From positions 14,698,620 through 14,762,619 of the forward strand of contig NC_092366.1 in NCBI RefSeq assembly GCF_030848805.1: 64,000 nt of DNA, in the 5' to 3' direction. Numbering within the stretch: the stretch's first letter is position 1; each line of letters starts with the position of its first letter. Source of the stretch: Temnothorax longispinosus. Lineage: Eukaryota; Arthropoda; Insecta; Hymenoptera; Formicidae. The notes under the pieces are model-generated. The model did no database searches. It saw only the letters and a program-made list of their open reading frames with translations, and was not told the origin of the DNA. The position numbers and the translations under genes are program-made. Of the stretch, positions 1 through 12,907 are shown one piece after another.

Positions 1-80
1 GCGGAGCCGGCGGAGCAGAGGTAGTAGAGTCCCTAGAGATAAGTCTTGTCCAATTTTTGATTGACTTGATAGGCTATGGC

Positions 81-333
81 CCTGCGCACAATAAAGCACA
101 TATTAAGAATTAAGAATAAATATTAAATATTATTAGGATATATAAATATAGGAATATTCCTGCGATAAATGTTAAATATTGGGATATTTAAGGATATTTA
201 GAAATATTCCCATATTTACAGCTTAGATTTTATTCTTTTCCATTGTGCGTTACGTTTAATTATTATTTCCAATTTCATTTCCTAATATTTAATATTTTTT
301 CTTATTCCTAATATGTGCTCTATTGTGCGCAGG
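81..333. mobile_element. Fold-back element (MITE-like), 253 bp
   Basis: The ends are inverted repeats of about 24 bp: CCTGCGCACAATA at the left matches the complement of TATTGTGCGCAGG at the right, and the match continues through AGCACATATTA. The interior is nearly pure A/T with repeated AATATT words. There is no coding capacity. I could not see a clear target-site duplication, so the superfamily is unassigned. Confidence 0.7.
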
Positions 334-777
334 ACCTAAGGGTAACAGTCGGACTATGAATACGGGCTTGTATGTTGATGGACTCCACAGAGAAGACAGG
401 TGCCGTGGTATAAAAAGAAGAATAAGTAACGGCCGGTGTATAAACATAGATGGCTGCCCGCAAACGTCAAATTACCTCGAGGCAGCCTCGCAACGCCTTC
501 TCGTGTGATCATGTGCCCGAGGATACTTACCTTTTGCATCTCTCACCAAGTATAATAATTGCGATTTGACCGAGGTACGTATTTCTGTTGAAGTTCCTTA
601 GATTGCGACGTTCGTATCGTACGCCGACGCGTCTCGCAGTAGTACGTTTGTTTACGTGAGTAGACCTACAAAAACAATCTATGTGCGATAATAACAACAA
701 CCACATATCTCTCAAACAAAACCACGTATCAAAGAAACGCAGCTTCATCAATTAAACTTGTTTAATTATGACTCGAT
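334..777. other. Possible 5' exon region of an off-window minus-strand gene
   Basis: No complete gene is visible. On the minus strand around 525-540 an ATG is followed after three codons (Met-Gln-Lys) by a strong splice donor, AAAAG|GTAAGTATCC. That would fit a first exon with a very short coding part whose gene runs leftward out of the window. The stretch is more GC-rich than the flanks. This is inference from one donor site only. Confidence 0.2.
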
Positions 778-794
778 ATGGCGGTTGTATGTGA

Positions 795-795
<1 letters not shown>

Positions 796-875
<80 letters not shown>
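796..875. repeat. (AT)n microsatellite
   Basis: About 40 uninterrupted AT dinucleotides. It creates spurious open frames encoding alternating Ile and Tyr on both strands. Confidence 0.98.
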
Positions 876-877
<2 letters not shown>

Positions 878-1312
878 ATAAAAGAATGTTGAAATTGATT
901 GTTACGTATGTACATACTACAATCAATTTGCCACAATATAGAGATTGTCTGTTAGATTTTAGTCATCGTGACACATTTGTAGTAACAGTTTAAAATATGA
1001 AGACATTCGTATCTTTTTTCTTCTAATTGTATGTGCATATCTTTTACTTGATATACAGAAAAAGTTATATAAGTAAAGTATACATTTATAAATCTCTAAA
1101 TCTTAATAAATATGTACATTTTCCTACACATATTTCATTAATCCAGTTTTAGCTTGGTGTTCTGTACGAATCTGATATACTGACAGGAACTTTGTATACA
1201 AACTTACTAAAAAAAAAAGGAAAATGATAATCATTTATGTTATATGTATAAACAATATAAATGGTAGCTATTAAAATAATTCAATAAACCCTTTGCTTGT
1301 TTTATGTAAGAC
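876..1312. other. AT-rich intergenic, nothing recognised
   Basis: No open frame, RNA or repeat structure that I could support. Confidence 0.5.
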
Positions 1313-1313
1313 T

Positions 1314-1438
1314 AAGGCTGCGGTCCACTTGACGCTACAAATTCTTTGGAGCGTTCTTTTTCTCCTTATTTCTTCATTGAAAGAAAAGAGAAAAGGAATG
1401 CTTCGAAGCATTTGTAGCGTCAAGTGGACCGCAGCCTA
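1314..1438. mobile_element. Fold-back MITE, copy 1 of a tandem pair
   Basis: Nearly a perfect hairpin: AAGGCTGCGGTCCACTTGAC at the left is mirrored by GTCAAGTGGACCGCAGCCTA at the right, with arms of about 55 bp around a short loop near TTTCTTCATTG. Non-coding. Confidence 0.85.
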
Positions 1439-1563
1439 AGGCTACGGTTAACGTGACGCTACAAATGCTTTGGAGCGTTCTTCTTCTCTTTCTTTCTTCA
1501 TTGAAAGAAAAGAGAAGAGGAATGCTTCGAAGCATTTGTAGCGTTTCGTTGACCGTAGCCTAA
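1439..1563. mobile_element. Fold-back MITE, copy 2 of a tandem pair
   Basis: The same family as the adjacent element, with diverged tips (GGCTACGGTTAACGTGACG against CGTTTCGTTGACCGTAGCC). The two copies abut and share the CCTAAGGC junction, so one inserted at the very end of the other or they arose by tandem duplication. Confidence 0.85.
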
Positions 1564-2721
1564 AGCTAATATTACACAGTTAATTTTTCCTCGAGAAAAT
1601 ATGTACATCCGCATATACATGGCCAAATTAATTTACATGCAAAATACATTTCCACTAAAAAAAAAATTATTTTTAGACTCGAGAGCACATGTATAAAGTG
1701 TCATATCACTTTATTTAATCAATCATAACATTCAATAATACATAATTTAACTGATAAATGTATTTTGTGTTTAAATTTTTACATACGGACATGCGTTTTG
1801 TTATGTTACGATACACTCGATTGTAGGTAATATCTAGTTGTTTTTTTTTCTCAATATCGTAGGCAACTATGTCGTGTAGAATTTTTTGACAAGATTCGAA
1901 ACACCTCAAAAAACGCTCCATTTTGTAATTTACATACGTAATACAAACAACGACTCCAAGTAGCATATGTGCGATTGTATTTACATGAGTAACTTCGTTA
2001 TCGCGCCTCGCGTTCTAACAGGTAATTTGACGTACTTTTATCCATACGTACTTCGTATATATTCCCCGAGACCCAATCTCCATATATACCCACCCCCATA
2101 TTCCCCAACGTAAAGTGAATAGATTAAGGCTCCAGCAGGCTATAGGCTACGTTCTACAATGTACAATATATTATGTACTTTGTTAGTTTCCGTTTTCCGC
2201 GTACAATGTCTGGCTGTGTAATGTGTAGTAAGGTGAATAGCACCAAGAGATTTTTTTTCCCATTTCTGCTTTCGAACTCAAACGGATCCTTTTTGCGATG
2301 GCTATACTATAATGCGATTCAATTTGGAAACCAAGTTGCGCAATGATTAACATTTATTTCATTCGGTAGTTCATTAAACTTTGCAACGTATCCATTATAT
2401 AATAGACATACTTATTATAAAACAATACATTTTAACAAAAAATGTATATAGACTTATACCTTTATGAAATGTAAAGTTGGATAAAAATAGTAGGCCTTGC
2501 CCACCAATATCTGTTAAGAGTTTATGTTTCCTCGTTTTCTCGTACTTCATGTATTGAATGCGGTAATGAACACTTAACGGTGTTCGGTACCGGGCTGACA
2601 AATCATGGATAGACACATCCAATGTCTTCGTATTACATTTGATATATTATGCGTTTGATATCACCCATGGCCCCAGCATGTTGTATCGATAAGTAACATA
2701 ATCAGAGAATATGTATATATG

Positions 2722-2787
<66 letters not shown>

Positions 2788-3620
2788 AAATTCGGATAAA
2801 AATGATATATGTACGTATATATCATTCAAACCGAATTTTTAAATGCACGAGATGTGTCATCGAGTCGCTTTAAGTGATCTAAGGACTTAAGCGTTACAGA
2901 TTTGTCTTCCTTTCAAAATGAGAGTCAGTCTAAAGGTCTTTCTTATACCTGACATAAACTATCAATTTCGCTACTTTATTCGCACATCATCACATCCGTA
3001 AGAAAATTCTTTTTTTTCATCATGTAGTATTTTTCGTTTTTTTTTTACAGGCTCTATTCACGTTCCACAATTATACAATTTATATCAATAAAACGTAAAC
3101 AACATATCATAGTCTTTAATATTTCAGATAGAAATATGTCTATAATAAAATAATTAAAATTATTTTGCTTTGAGTCAGGGTGAACCATCGAGTGACAGAT
3201 AAATTGTGCTAGAGCAGATTGATGTAGTTGTAATGACAAGATTATCAATAAAATAATAACCTCAGTGAATAATATATCGTGTATTAATTTCATTTATATA
3301 TTATAATAATATACAAGATACAATTTCCTCCAGAGAAAAAAAGCGTTATATAAGTAAAATATAATTATATATTATATAAATTGTATAAATAATTATGAGA
3401 CATCACTGATGTTACTATATTTTTGATAAAGTTCGTAGGGATTTATAAATTTTGTCAATTGTGAAAAACTGCCTCTATCTGCTCATTACTTCACAACTAC
3501 ATGATTATAGTTTAAATTTATTTTTCGCTATTTATGTCTCACAATCTCAAGCTATTCAATACATTGAATTCAACTTCAGTTCAATCACTTAACATAAGAA
3601 CAAGGATCCCCATTACCATT
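1564..3620. other. AT-rich intergenic with an (AT)n tract
   Basis: Only short, unsupported open frames. A (TA)n microsatellite lies at about 2,727-2,783. No gene recognised. Confidence 0.6.
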
Positions 3621-5138
3621 GGCCCGGTTTTTCATTTGAAGGTAAATTTATCTAGTCAGGTTGCTTTTACTTGAAGATTAACTTTCAGGTGAGCTGTTAT
3701 ATTGCGTTTTTCAATGTATTGTTTGTCGTTGGTTAATCAACTTTCGGTAAACTTTGCCCATCAAAAAATTTCTGATGTTGGTATTACAAATCAAACAAGA
3801 CTATAGTTTATGTAATGGTAGGTATCTATAGTTCATGCAACATTTACTATAGATAAATACAATAAATCAAGAATAATGTTGAAAATAAAAGTTTTAGTTA
3901 AGTTTTAGTGTTATTATATAACTGTGAAAGCAGAAATCGAGACGATACAAAAGAATATAAATTGAATACCATAAATAATTACAGAGGATTTGTTACACAT
4001 AAGCTAATGATAGTTATTATGGCTGCGTTTGCTTTGGGTGCTTTTGTGCTGAAGCGTCAGTCTATCTTTATTGCTCATTACATATTGAAAGAAGATAGAG
4101 TAATGCTTTCCAAAGCGAACGCAGCCTATGCGAGCAAGAAAAAATGCAAGTTTGGCCACGAAAATGCAAGTAATGGATAACGGAGGTATTATATTCTTTT
4201 GCTGTAGAGAATTATAATGTTAACAAGTAGAATTATAATATATAATAACAATTAGAATTATAACATATAATAACAAATATAATTATAACGTATAACAATG
4301 GATTTATCTTGAAATATCAGTTCTCAAACTAGCTACTGCGATTAACAAGAAAATATTAATATTAATTTATATACATTGTTCTGTCCTTCGACTGTCGGCT
4401 TTGATAGTTGAAATTTAGAAAAGAAATCGAGATCATCTAATTCATCAAAATAATTCGATTTACACTGAAATATTTTAGGTCTCTTATAAGTTCTTCATTA
4501 CTGCTATAAACGTTTACATCAAAATTGTCGAAATCCATGTTGATTAACCCTTTGTGGTCACTATGGGGTTAGCATGACTCCAAAAATTTTTCAAAGCAAA
4601 ATTATACTAACTCCAAACTTAATTTTTACGATTTTTTTCAATATTTAATATTAAATTCATTAACAAAATTAATATTGCGACAGATTTTACAACATTTAAA
4701 GAAGGTTCAGTAATTTTCTCAAGTCAAAATAATGAAAACTGTAAATACGACAGCCGATTAAAGTCGCTGGGGTCGTTTTGACCCCGGTGTGGCCATTGAA
4801 ACAGTAGTTTTTTTCTTTGGGATATTTAACGTGCCGTCAACCTTTATAGACCATTAAGGGTCTTTTTATAGGTTATATGGCACTGTAGATAGTGTGACCA
4901 CGAAGGGTTAATAATATGCACAAAACTCAAATTCTGTTTACCTCAGCATAAAAAAGCTATAAGATCGGTTAAGATCTAGTAAAACCAGAAGTTAACCAGT
5001 AAAGTTTTCTGATAGTAAAAGTTAGCACTACAAAACTATTAGTTTAATGATCAACCATGAATTGAAAAACGCAATTTTTATTTTAAACTTTAGGTTAAGC
5101 CTAAACTACAAATTAACCAGAGAATGAAAAACCGGGCC
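3621..5138. mobile_element. 1.5 kb TIR element, non-autonomous
   Basis: It starts GGCCCGGTTTTTCAT (3,621) and ends with the exact complement ATGAAAAACCGGGCC (5,138). Subterminal inverted similarity continues: GCGTTTTTCAATGTATTG near 3,704 against GAATTGAAAAACGC near 5,060. No transposase is recognisable; the longest internal frame (3,908-4,180, plus, 90 aa) has no family signature I know. A TTAA-flanked MITE is nested at 4,548-4,907. Confidence 0.75.
4548..4907. mobile_element. piggyBac-type MITE with TTAA duplication (nested)
   Basis: Flanked by TTAA at 4,544-4,547 and 4,908-4,911. The termini are CCCTTTGTGGTCAC and GTGACCACGAAGGG. An internal GGGGTCGTTTTGACCCC hairpin is present. TTAA target choice is diagnostic of piggyBac-like transposases. 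It lies inside the 3,621-5,138 element and so is the younger insertion. Confidence 0.85.
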
Positions 5139-5694
5139 TTTTTTTTATAAATAGTGAATAGATCTTTTACTTTGATAGTTATTATCATTTTCAAGTCCAT
5201 TCAAAGTTAAAGATTATATCTTGCACTATGCTGCACAATGCGAATATCACGGATATAGTTTTAAGGAAAATGGTTGAAAAAAAATTAAAGTGAAGAAATA
5301 GCATGATTTGTACAAAAGTTCCACTGTCGGATGTTGATTCTCAATTTTACAAGAATTAGCACGTTTGTAGAAATAATCAAGCCATACATTACGTTACTTT
5401 ATGACAAACTTATTTAGAATTATTTGGAGAAGTTATGTTTTCACAATTAATTTTTTTGAGACAATTGACAACGCCAAAAGTGTTAACCTCCTTATTTTAT
5501 TGCTTTTTGTAACAACATACAGTACGGAGTCGAGAAGAATCTTGAGTGGCATGCATGAGTCGAATATCTCTGATCAAACGTTATTTAATAATTTTATAAT
5601 TTGCTCCCATGCACATCACACCTCCAGACTTCACTCATGCAGCAAAATGCGCTTTTTTTGTTAATTATTTCTTTTAATATAAAAAAATCTATTT
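5139..5694. other. Intergenic, 3' side of cpa
   Basis: AT-rich. It holds the 3' untranslated region of the minus-strand capping-protein gene, but I cannot fix the polyadenylation site. No other gene is supported. Confidence 0.5.
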
Positions 5695-7461
5695 CTATTG
5701 ACTTTTAAGCTCTTTGCCAATACTGTACGACACGATTTTGTTCCAGTCGATTTTTGTTCGCATTACCGGCAATTGCCTTCGCAGCGCCTTAAAGGTGGTG
5801 TCCGACATCGTTTGATAGTTTTCGGAAATTGCCGTTTGATAATCGTTTTCGGATTCTTCGACAAACCGTATCAAATCCTTCGCCGTTTGCTTCTCGTTCG
5901 AGATCGGCAGGCTCTCCTTCACGTCCTTGCTACTGACCAATTGTACATTCCCGTCCTCGTAATAATGTACTTGTACTTTGAGGCTACCCCTCATTTCGGC
6001 GTTACCCAAATTCGGGGTGAAACTGACGGTCCACACTGAACGCCAGCGCCCGTTCCAGAAGTTTTTAGGTTGAAACTGATGATCCTCTATGCACGCCGTT
6101 AACGTTACGTGTCCTACACGACATAAAAATCAATTGTTACTCGATATGTCCTCCGATTTATTTTAACACAATCGATCGATCGTAAACAATTACCTCCAAA
6201 GGATTTTCCAAAAACTGAGCAAGCGCCATGTCTGTAATGACTTTGAGTATAATTCGTTATCTCTTCTTGAAGGGCTGACCTCCAGGGCTCCGCTATGGGA
6301 TCTGGTTCATAAGGTTCATAGTCTTGCGCCTCCTTCCTCAGATGATCATATTTAAAACTTTGCTTACTCCGTCCGTCGTAAAACCTCTGAGAACCCAAGT
6401 CATTGTGTTCCGTTATAAGCGCTGGGTGCTCACTTCCCTCTATCTGCCGATGAAGCGAAAAGGACAGGGTTTTAATTGTTACTTTAGTACTTACTTTAAT
6501 TACTATACTTTTAATTGTTTATCTTACACACCTATCTTTTCTCTGCTAATTAGCTAATATGCTAAATTTCCTATGGTTTCTTATGCTACTTAATATACTA
6601 TACTAGGATCTATAATTTTGCACACATTTATCACAACTAGATAGAAGAAGAGACAGATACATAAATCTAAAATTTTCTCTAGTGTAAAATAAGTTATTCG
6701 CAGTATGAGGTAAAAAAAGACACTGCGAATGGCATCCTAGCACAAGCAATACCTAACTTCGACTGAATGATAACAGTTTCCAAAATAAACAGATGTCAAG
6801 GTAGCGTTCCACCGTAAAATAGAAACGGTCTTCGCTCATTATTAGGAAATAGACAGCGGTGCAAGCACGCGGTTTCCAGCTAGGGCAAAATTGCTATAAC
6901 CTGCCGCGAGGGTGTCGGGCATTCTCGAGCCGGTGCGAGAACGCCGGGGACGTCACCCGGATTCCCAGAGGGGGGAGAGGGTCCGATAACGTGAGCCGGC
7001 CCAGAGATAGAGCGTGTAAGGTCACCGTGATCGCACCTCGCGGGCCCTCGGAATCGATACACACACAATTGAAAATGAAAAGGGGGCGAACGCGCGAAAG
7101 GGCGCCAAGGACCGCGAGGTGCGTTCACCGCGAGTCCGGGCGAGAAAAGGAATTCAAGGAAGCCCCGCGCGGGGAAACGGTATCGGCGGCACCGTCGGCG
7201 GCCGCCTGTGGTGACGACGACGAGCACGACGATGACGGATAATGATGATGATGTTTGTACCTTAACAGGCGTGAGCTGGTCCTTGTTGTACTGAGCGAAA
7301 GCGCCGGACGCGCCCTCCTTCAACAGATTGTCGTTGTTCAGCAGGACTCTCACGTCGTTGAACACCTCGTTGAACTCGCCCGGCGGCGAGTGCAATATAA
7401 AATCCGAGACTATTCGCACTTTTTCCTGGTCCGGAATCACCGCATCTCCGTCCGCCGCCAT
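5695..7461 (-). CDS. cpa: F-actin-capping protein subunit alpha, 3 coding exons
   Basis: This is the alpha half of the CapZ heterodimer, which caps barbed ends of actin filaments in the cytoplasm. Coding exons on the minus strand: 7,461-7,261 (Met1 to Lys67), 6,443-6,194, and 6,113-5,695 ending in TAG. All introns are GT-AG and the lengths 201+250+419 give 290 codons, so 289 aa, as usual for the family (about 286). Recognised stretches: the N-terminal helical part with IPDQEKVRIVSDFILHSPPG and EFNEVFNDVRVLLNND; a middle part with NFWNGRWRSVWTVSFTP; and the C-terminal tail ending in IVSYSIGKELKSQ, the actin-binding tentacle. The start is the first Met of the frame giving the normal N-terminus (MAADGDAVI). 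The plus-strand open frames here are antisense shadows. The GC-rich DNA upstream (7,462-7,700) fits a CpG-type housekeeping promoter and 5' UTR. Family assignment is recognition from the sequence; nothing looks damaged. Confidence 0.95.
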
Positions 7462-7760
7462 CTTACCTTTGCCACTGGCACGCACAGCGCTGAGCGCACG
7501 GTCGCGCACTCCGCCACTCCGCCGTCGCCAGTCGCCACTCGCCACCGCCACCGCCGCTTCCTCCGCCGCCGCCGCCGATGTCAAAAGCGAGGGTACGGTG
7601 CGGCGGTCACGGACGGGGTCAGGTTAGGTTGTGCTTGGTCTCTCCGGATTTTGACACCGCACCTCGTGGCGCCGCGCCGCTCGCGAAGATGCCGATGTAC
7701 CGGGTGGCACGAGTCGACCAAATTGCCGTAGCGCGCGTATCTGTGCAATGGCTTCCCTTC
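7462..7760 (-). promoter_or_regulatory. GC-rich 5' UTR/promoter region of cpa
   Basis: A CpG-dense island in otherwise AT-rich DNA, directly upstream of the cpa start codon. No TATA box is obvious at the expected place. The location supports a 5' UTR plus core promoter; the boundary is a guess. Confidence 0.4.
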
Positions 7761-8105
7761 TTCATTTTTCCCCTCTTTTTTTTCTCACAGCAGTTTCCGC
7801 AAATTCGATTTTTTCTGTCATACGTTTCGATATATGTAATATACTCTTTCTTCGTTTGACGTTTGCGACGTCGACGTCCGTCCGCTCGTTCGCGTTTCCT
7901 CATGGAAATGACGCTTATGCTTTTTCGAAAATTGTCCCGCCGAGATTAACAGATGGTTTTTGAACGGCGTTACGCTAAAATCAATTAAATTTAAGACTGA
8001 GAATTTAATTTAAAAGGCTAAATTAGAAGGCTAAATTTAAAACTCCATTGGTTTTTTTTTTTTTTTACAAAAAAGTGAGATTTTGAAAAATGAGAAAAAT
8101 TGGCT

Positions 8106-8175
<70 letters not shown>

Positions 8176-9801
8176 TTATGTAAAATAATCGTATATATAA
8201 TATGAAATACGATTGTATATAATTACATATGTAGAATATTGTCTAATATCTAATTGCAATTTTGATTTTTTGTAAAAAATCCAAGTTATTTTTCTAATTA
8301 TTTTTCAATTATTCTTCTTATTATTTTTCTTACATATATAAACAGAGATTGTACAAGAGAAAGAAAAAAAATATATATAGACATATTCTAATATGTATGA
8401 AATTTTTTCCTAGGTATAATCCTCCCCTTCCCTCGGAATAAGCTGCGCGTTCTTTCCTAACTTTCTCCCCTATCGTAAAGCTAAATCCTTCTTCTGTTAT
8501 TTTTTTTGTATCTTCTCCGCTACTTTCGAAGCTCCGTGTGCGGAGATGATTCATATCGAGCGAGGATGAATCACACCCTTGGAAAAGTTCCTTGTACGCG
8601 GAGACGGGGCGAAACATACGCAGTTCCGTCGCAGATAGTGCGCAGCGTTTAATCTTAAATCTGGCAGCGGGAGCGATAACCGGCGATATATAAATTATTG
8701 TCACTCGCGTTACGCCCGGTATAGTTCTTCTCATAAGAATCGCTCATTATCTTGTCATTTGTAGATGCAGGAAACGGAGTAACATAATAAAAATAATGTA
8801 ACGTCATTTCTAAAAATAATTGCTGCAATAACGACACAACTCAAAAATTGCGATTTTTGAGTTGCTTGCAAAGGAATGATAACAATTCAATACACTGAAC
8901 GAGAAGAGCCGATATATATGCTATAGATACTCTTATTCCTGTACAATCAATTTATTACACAAAAAATTAAATTTAAAAATAATATTACAAAATTTTTATG
9001 ATTTAAAACATTCAAACTCATTTTTCTGGAAAACTTTGCTTTTTTGAGGTAGGTATATCATTCTTACAATATACAAGAAAAACAATGAGAAGTATTAAAA
9101 AATAATTAAAAGGATCATTTTTGCTTTTTTTTTAACAAAGAAGTGAGGTTTGAGAAAAATTGGCACGCACAATAATAATGAAAATAAGAAAAAATAACAC
9201 ACAATAACTGCAAGACGTAGGGTCTCTATAATTACCATTTATTTCTGCGATTTGCATGTAACTTATGCGAACGCCACCCGGTATATTCCCGTCAAAATCT
9301 TTTCACACGAAAGAGAATATCAGCGGCACGTGATTTTTTTTGACAACGACAACATTTTTTTGATATCGCTGACAAATCGTTTATTATGAACCGAAATTAG
9401 CGTGGAATCGCGGTGCGTTGTCGATCACTCGAACTCTCTCGTCCGTAAATCAGTAATGGAACAAAATCGACAGATATGTTTAATTACTCTCGTGCAAATG
9501 ATTGGAGATAATTGGAATAATCGTTGTCCCGGCGAAAGCAGCTTGAAGGATATTACTTTTATAAATGTAACGCGGATCGCGTAATTAAGAGGCAATGGCG
9601 GATCATCTAATAGAAGGATCGCTCTTCTATTTGTTTCGCGCTGTCTCTTGCCATAATTATATCCCTTTGATTCGTTTGTCGCAGCTCGCGAACAAATAGC
9701 GTTAATTACGTGTCGAATTTTCAGCGTTCGCGTGCTAATCGTCTCGAAGGTTTTAAAGACTACTCTTCGTCAGGTCTAAGACGTCGGAATTTCGATTGAA
9801 A
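7761..9801. other. Divergent intergenic region between cpa and RPGRIP1L
   Basis: It separates the start regions of two divergently transcribed genes, so it probably holds both promoters. It contains a (CA)n tract at about 8,108-8,172. A 134-codon minus-strand frame (8,330-8,734) has mixed composition and no recognisable family; I do not call it a gene. Confidence 0.5.
8107..8172. repeat. (CA)n microsatellite
   Basis: About 32 CA units without interruption. Confidence 0.97.
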
Positions 9802-12800
9802 ATGGCAGACGATCCAAATCGTGACATTTTGCCCGTAAGAGAAGGCTCCTGCGTGGACACAATCGTCAGTGCCATAGGTTTGTATCCATTTATTTGTATC
9901 TGCTGTAGCTGCAGTTGGATATTTAATAAATTAACTAAATTAATTAATAATTAATTAATTTAATTAATTTATTATTTATTAATTTACGGCCAACTATTCG
10001 ACGCTCCTCTATAATTTGCAGCTACATTTTCTATGCTTCAAACGCAAAAACATATAAATTTCTCCTAGCATGATATTCTAGAAAATTGAAATCGATAAGC
10101 AATTAATATTATTGCACAAATTTCCTATTTACTTTCGCGTGCAACAATGTGCAAAGATGCATGTGTGAATAACATTTTAAATATCGGCAGACCCTAGGGA
10201 ACGTCATCTCGTTTGTAAGCTTGATCGCTATCAACTGGAAGACAAGTATCTGCGTTTACTCGAGGAGGCGAGCAATCTGAAGAAATTGTCCAACTGCCAG
10301 GAGGATAAGATCAAGCGGCTCGGGACGAAGCTGATTAGGCTGGCTAGTAATCCAAGATCGTGTGGAGTAGCATTAGATATTGCCGACGATAGAAATAGAA
10401 CGGCCGCCCTGGAGCTTGAAAATATCAAGGTAGATCTCGAGTAACAGCGATTCTTTCTTCCTCGTATCACGTATGATAACGCAGGATCTTGAATTCGGAA
10501 GAACGACGTTTTTTTATATTTCATCGTATTATTTCTAGCGTAGATATTATTAATGCATGCAGAAGATTATGTGATCATAAATTTAATTTTAAAATAGATA
10601 TTCCGAGATATTGTTAAATATTGTTAAACGTTTCAGCTGAAGGAGAAAATCGCCGTGATGAGAAATCAATTGTTGAGTCACACGATGAGCGGCAGGTCGT
10701 CGTCGCGCAGCCGTAATCTCGTTAGACCATCGTCTTCCGGGCTTGTGTAAGTATATATGTGTGCTACACGTATGCACTATGACTCATTACGTCGCGGCGC
10801 ATTGAAATACTGAATCGGCTCCCTTTAGGACGTGTCGAAGTGAGAATAACCGCGTGAGAGCACCGTCCTGTCAGTGCATCGTCGGGGCAGGGGACGATGA
10901 TAACGACCTACGAAATTACCTCGTTAAAATCGAGGTAAAATCAGCTCGAATAAATTTCAGATATTTGCACACGTTCAACTCTATATTGTATCCTATCCAT
11001 TTCATTCGCACAGCACAATCGATGTTATATTTCGTGTGTGACGGAGCAAAATAAAGTTTGCAGGATGATGTAAAATATTATTGCATAAACTCCTTTGCAC
11101 GATTTTATATCACGAGTGGGCGATCACACAACTTCACAAATATGCAGGCTTGTTCGTTACTAATATTAGCCATAATCTCTACTTAGCGTTCAACTTTTGT
11201 TCGCAGAAACTGGAGGCGCAGAAGAAAGATATGGCGTGTCGTATAATGGAACTGGAAAAAGAGCTGGCACATTTGACCAATAATCAAAAGGAGAAGGTGG
11301 CGGAAAATGTAGAATATATACGAGTGTGGCGACAAATGAAGCAGCTGAACGATAAATTAATGACGACTCAGGAGAAAAACGCCGCACTGACCACCGAAAT
11401 TAATGACTTGAAGACGACCCTCGAACAAACGACGAGGTATACTCATTATTGGTCAAGATTTCTGATCTTTATATACATATATAACATTTTATTTTTATAG
11501 ATATAAATTGTTTAATATATATTTATAATTTAGTTATTACAAGAATTGTTCAATATAGTGTGTTTCTAATTTAAAAATGTATTATTTTATTAGAAACAGT
11601 CAGGAAATCGCAGCCGTTCTTTCCTCAGAGAGAACGCGCATAGCCGAGATTGACGACCAGATGTTGAAGGCAAAGAATTCACAGTTCACGTTACGCGAAA
11701 AGGACGAGCAGATACGAGATCTTACGAATGAAATTAAAATATTGCAACAACATAATAACGAACTTATTTCGCTCACCTCGAAATACGGACAAGTCGAATT
11801 GGAGAATATGGAATTGAAAAAAAAGCTTTGCGACGACGCTCAAGAGCAACAGACCTTGAAGACTGCATTCAACAACGAGCAGACTAACATTGTGGCATTA
11901 AAGGCTACTAATGAGCGATTGCTCGCGAAACTACAAGAATTGCAGACTAACATTGATACCTTGACGGTACAACTAGCGGTTAGTACATATTTGTTGTATA
12001 TATTTTAGAAATTGTTTAACGCTGGACTAATTCTCAGTTTTGTAATATTTTCAGTTTTTACATACGCAAGTTAAAAAGCGCGATTCTACAATAATAGTAC
12101 CATCGTACACGGAACAATGCAGAAAATGTTGCGAAATGTACGATAAAATTGTGCAGTTAGAGAAAACTGTTGGCAACACTCGAGAAGATTGGCAATCGGC
12201 GGATAAATCAGTACAGACTATTGTCATTACTAGCACAAGGGAGCAGGGTACAATGATAATTTCGAATAATGAAGACAAGGCGAGATTGCAGTCACCATTG
12301 AAGAAATGGAAGACGAATCAGGAAGCAAACGGCACGAGTGTTTTATCCCGAGAAAAAATACTAAAGCTATTGGATCAGGCACAAATTAACACCCCTCTGG
12401 ATGCGTCGAGGATCACGCCGAAAGAAGAATACGCAGGCATTTTGGACGTAGCTCAGAGGCACAGGCAAGTCGTACCTCTCGAGAAGCTACTGTTCGGTGA
12501 TTCTAATTGTTGACAAAGATTCTACCGTTCGGTATTAACAATAAATATATATTTTATAAAGCATTATTATAATGCTATATATTTTATATAGCATTTATAT
12601 TCTTATACAGTACAAATGTCTAGTAAGAAAATTGATTAAATATTGTGTCAATGCTCTTGTGTACATATGTATGTGTGCGTATATTGTGAGCATATGTTTG
12701 TTTTTTAATCAGGGACTTTTTGCATATTCCCTTAATTCAATGATTGTAATTAGTATTTTATATTTTGTATTCCTTGTGTCGCAGATTAAATCAATAACTT

Positions 12801-12856
12801 GTGCATAATGAAAAACCTTGTGTGTTCAAAAATCTACGAATTTCTCGATATTATAA

Positions 12857-12907
<51 letters not shown>

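Noticed and set aside
778..993. Open frames across the (AT)n tract
   Set aside because: They encode alternating Ile-Tyr from a microsatellite; no gene.
6859..7731. Several long plus-strand frames opposite cpa exon 1
   Set aside because: Antisense shadows of the GC-rich exon and 5' region; composition is Arg/Pro-rich and no family matches.
8330..8734. 134-codon minus-strand frame upstream of RPGRIP1L
   Set aside because: Hydrophobic tail from A/T runs, no domain, no splice support; kept as unassigned intergenic.
12136..12513. RPGRIP1L ending at the TGA at 12,511
   Set aside because: A GC donor 47 bases upstream joins in phase to exons encoding the C2 domains expected for the family, so the stop is intronic.
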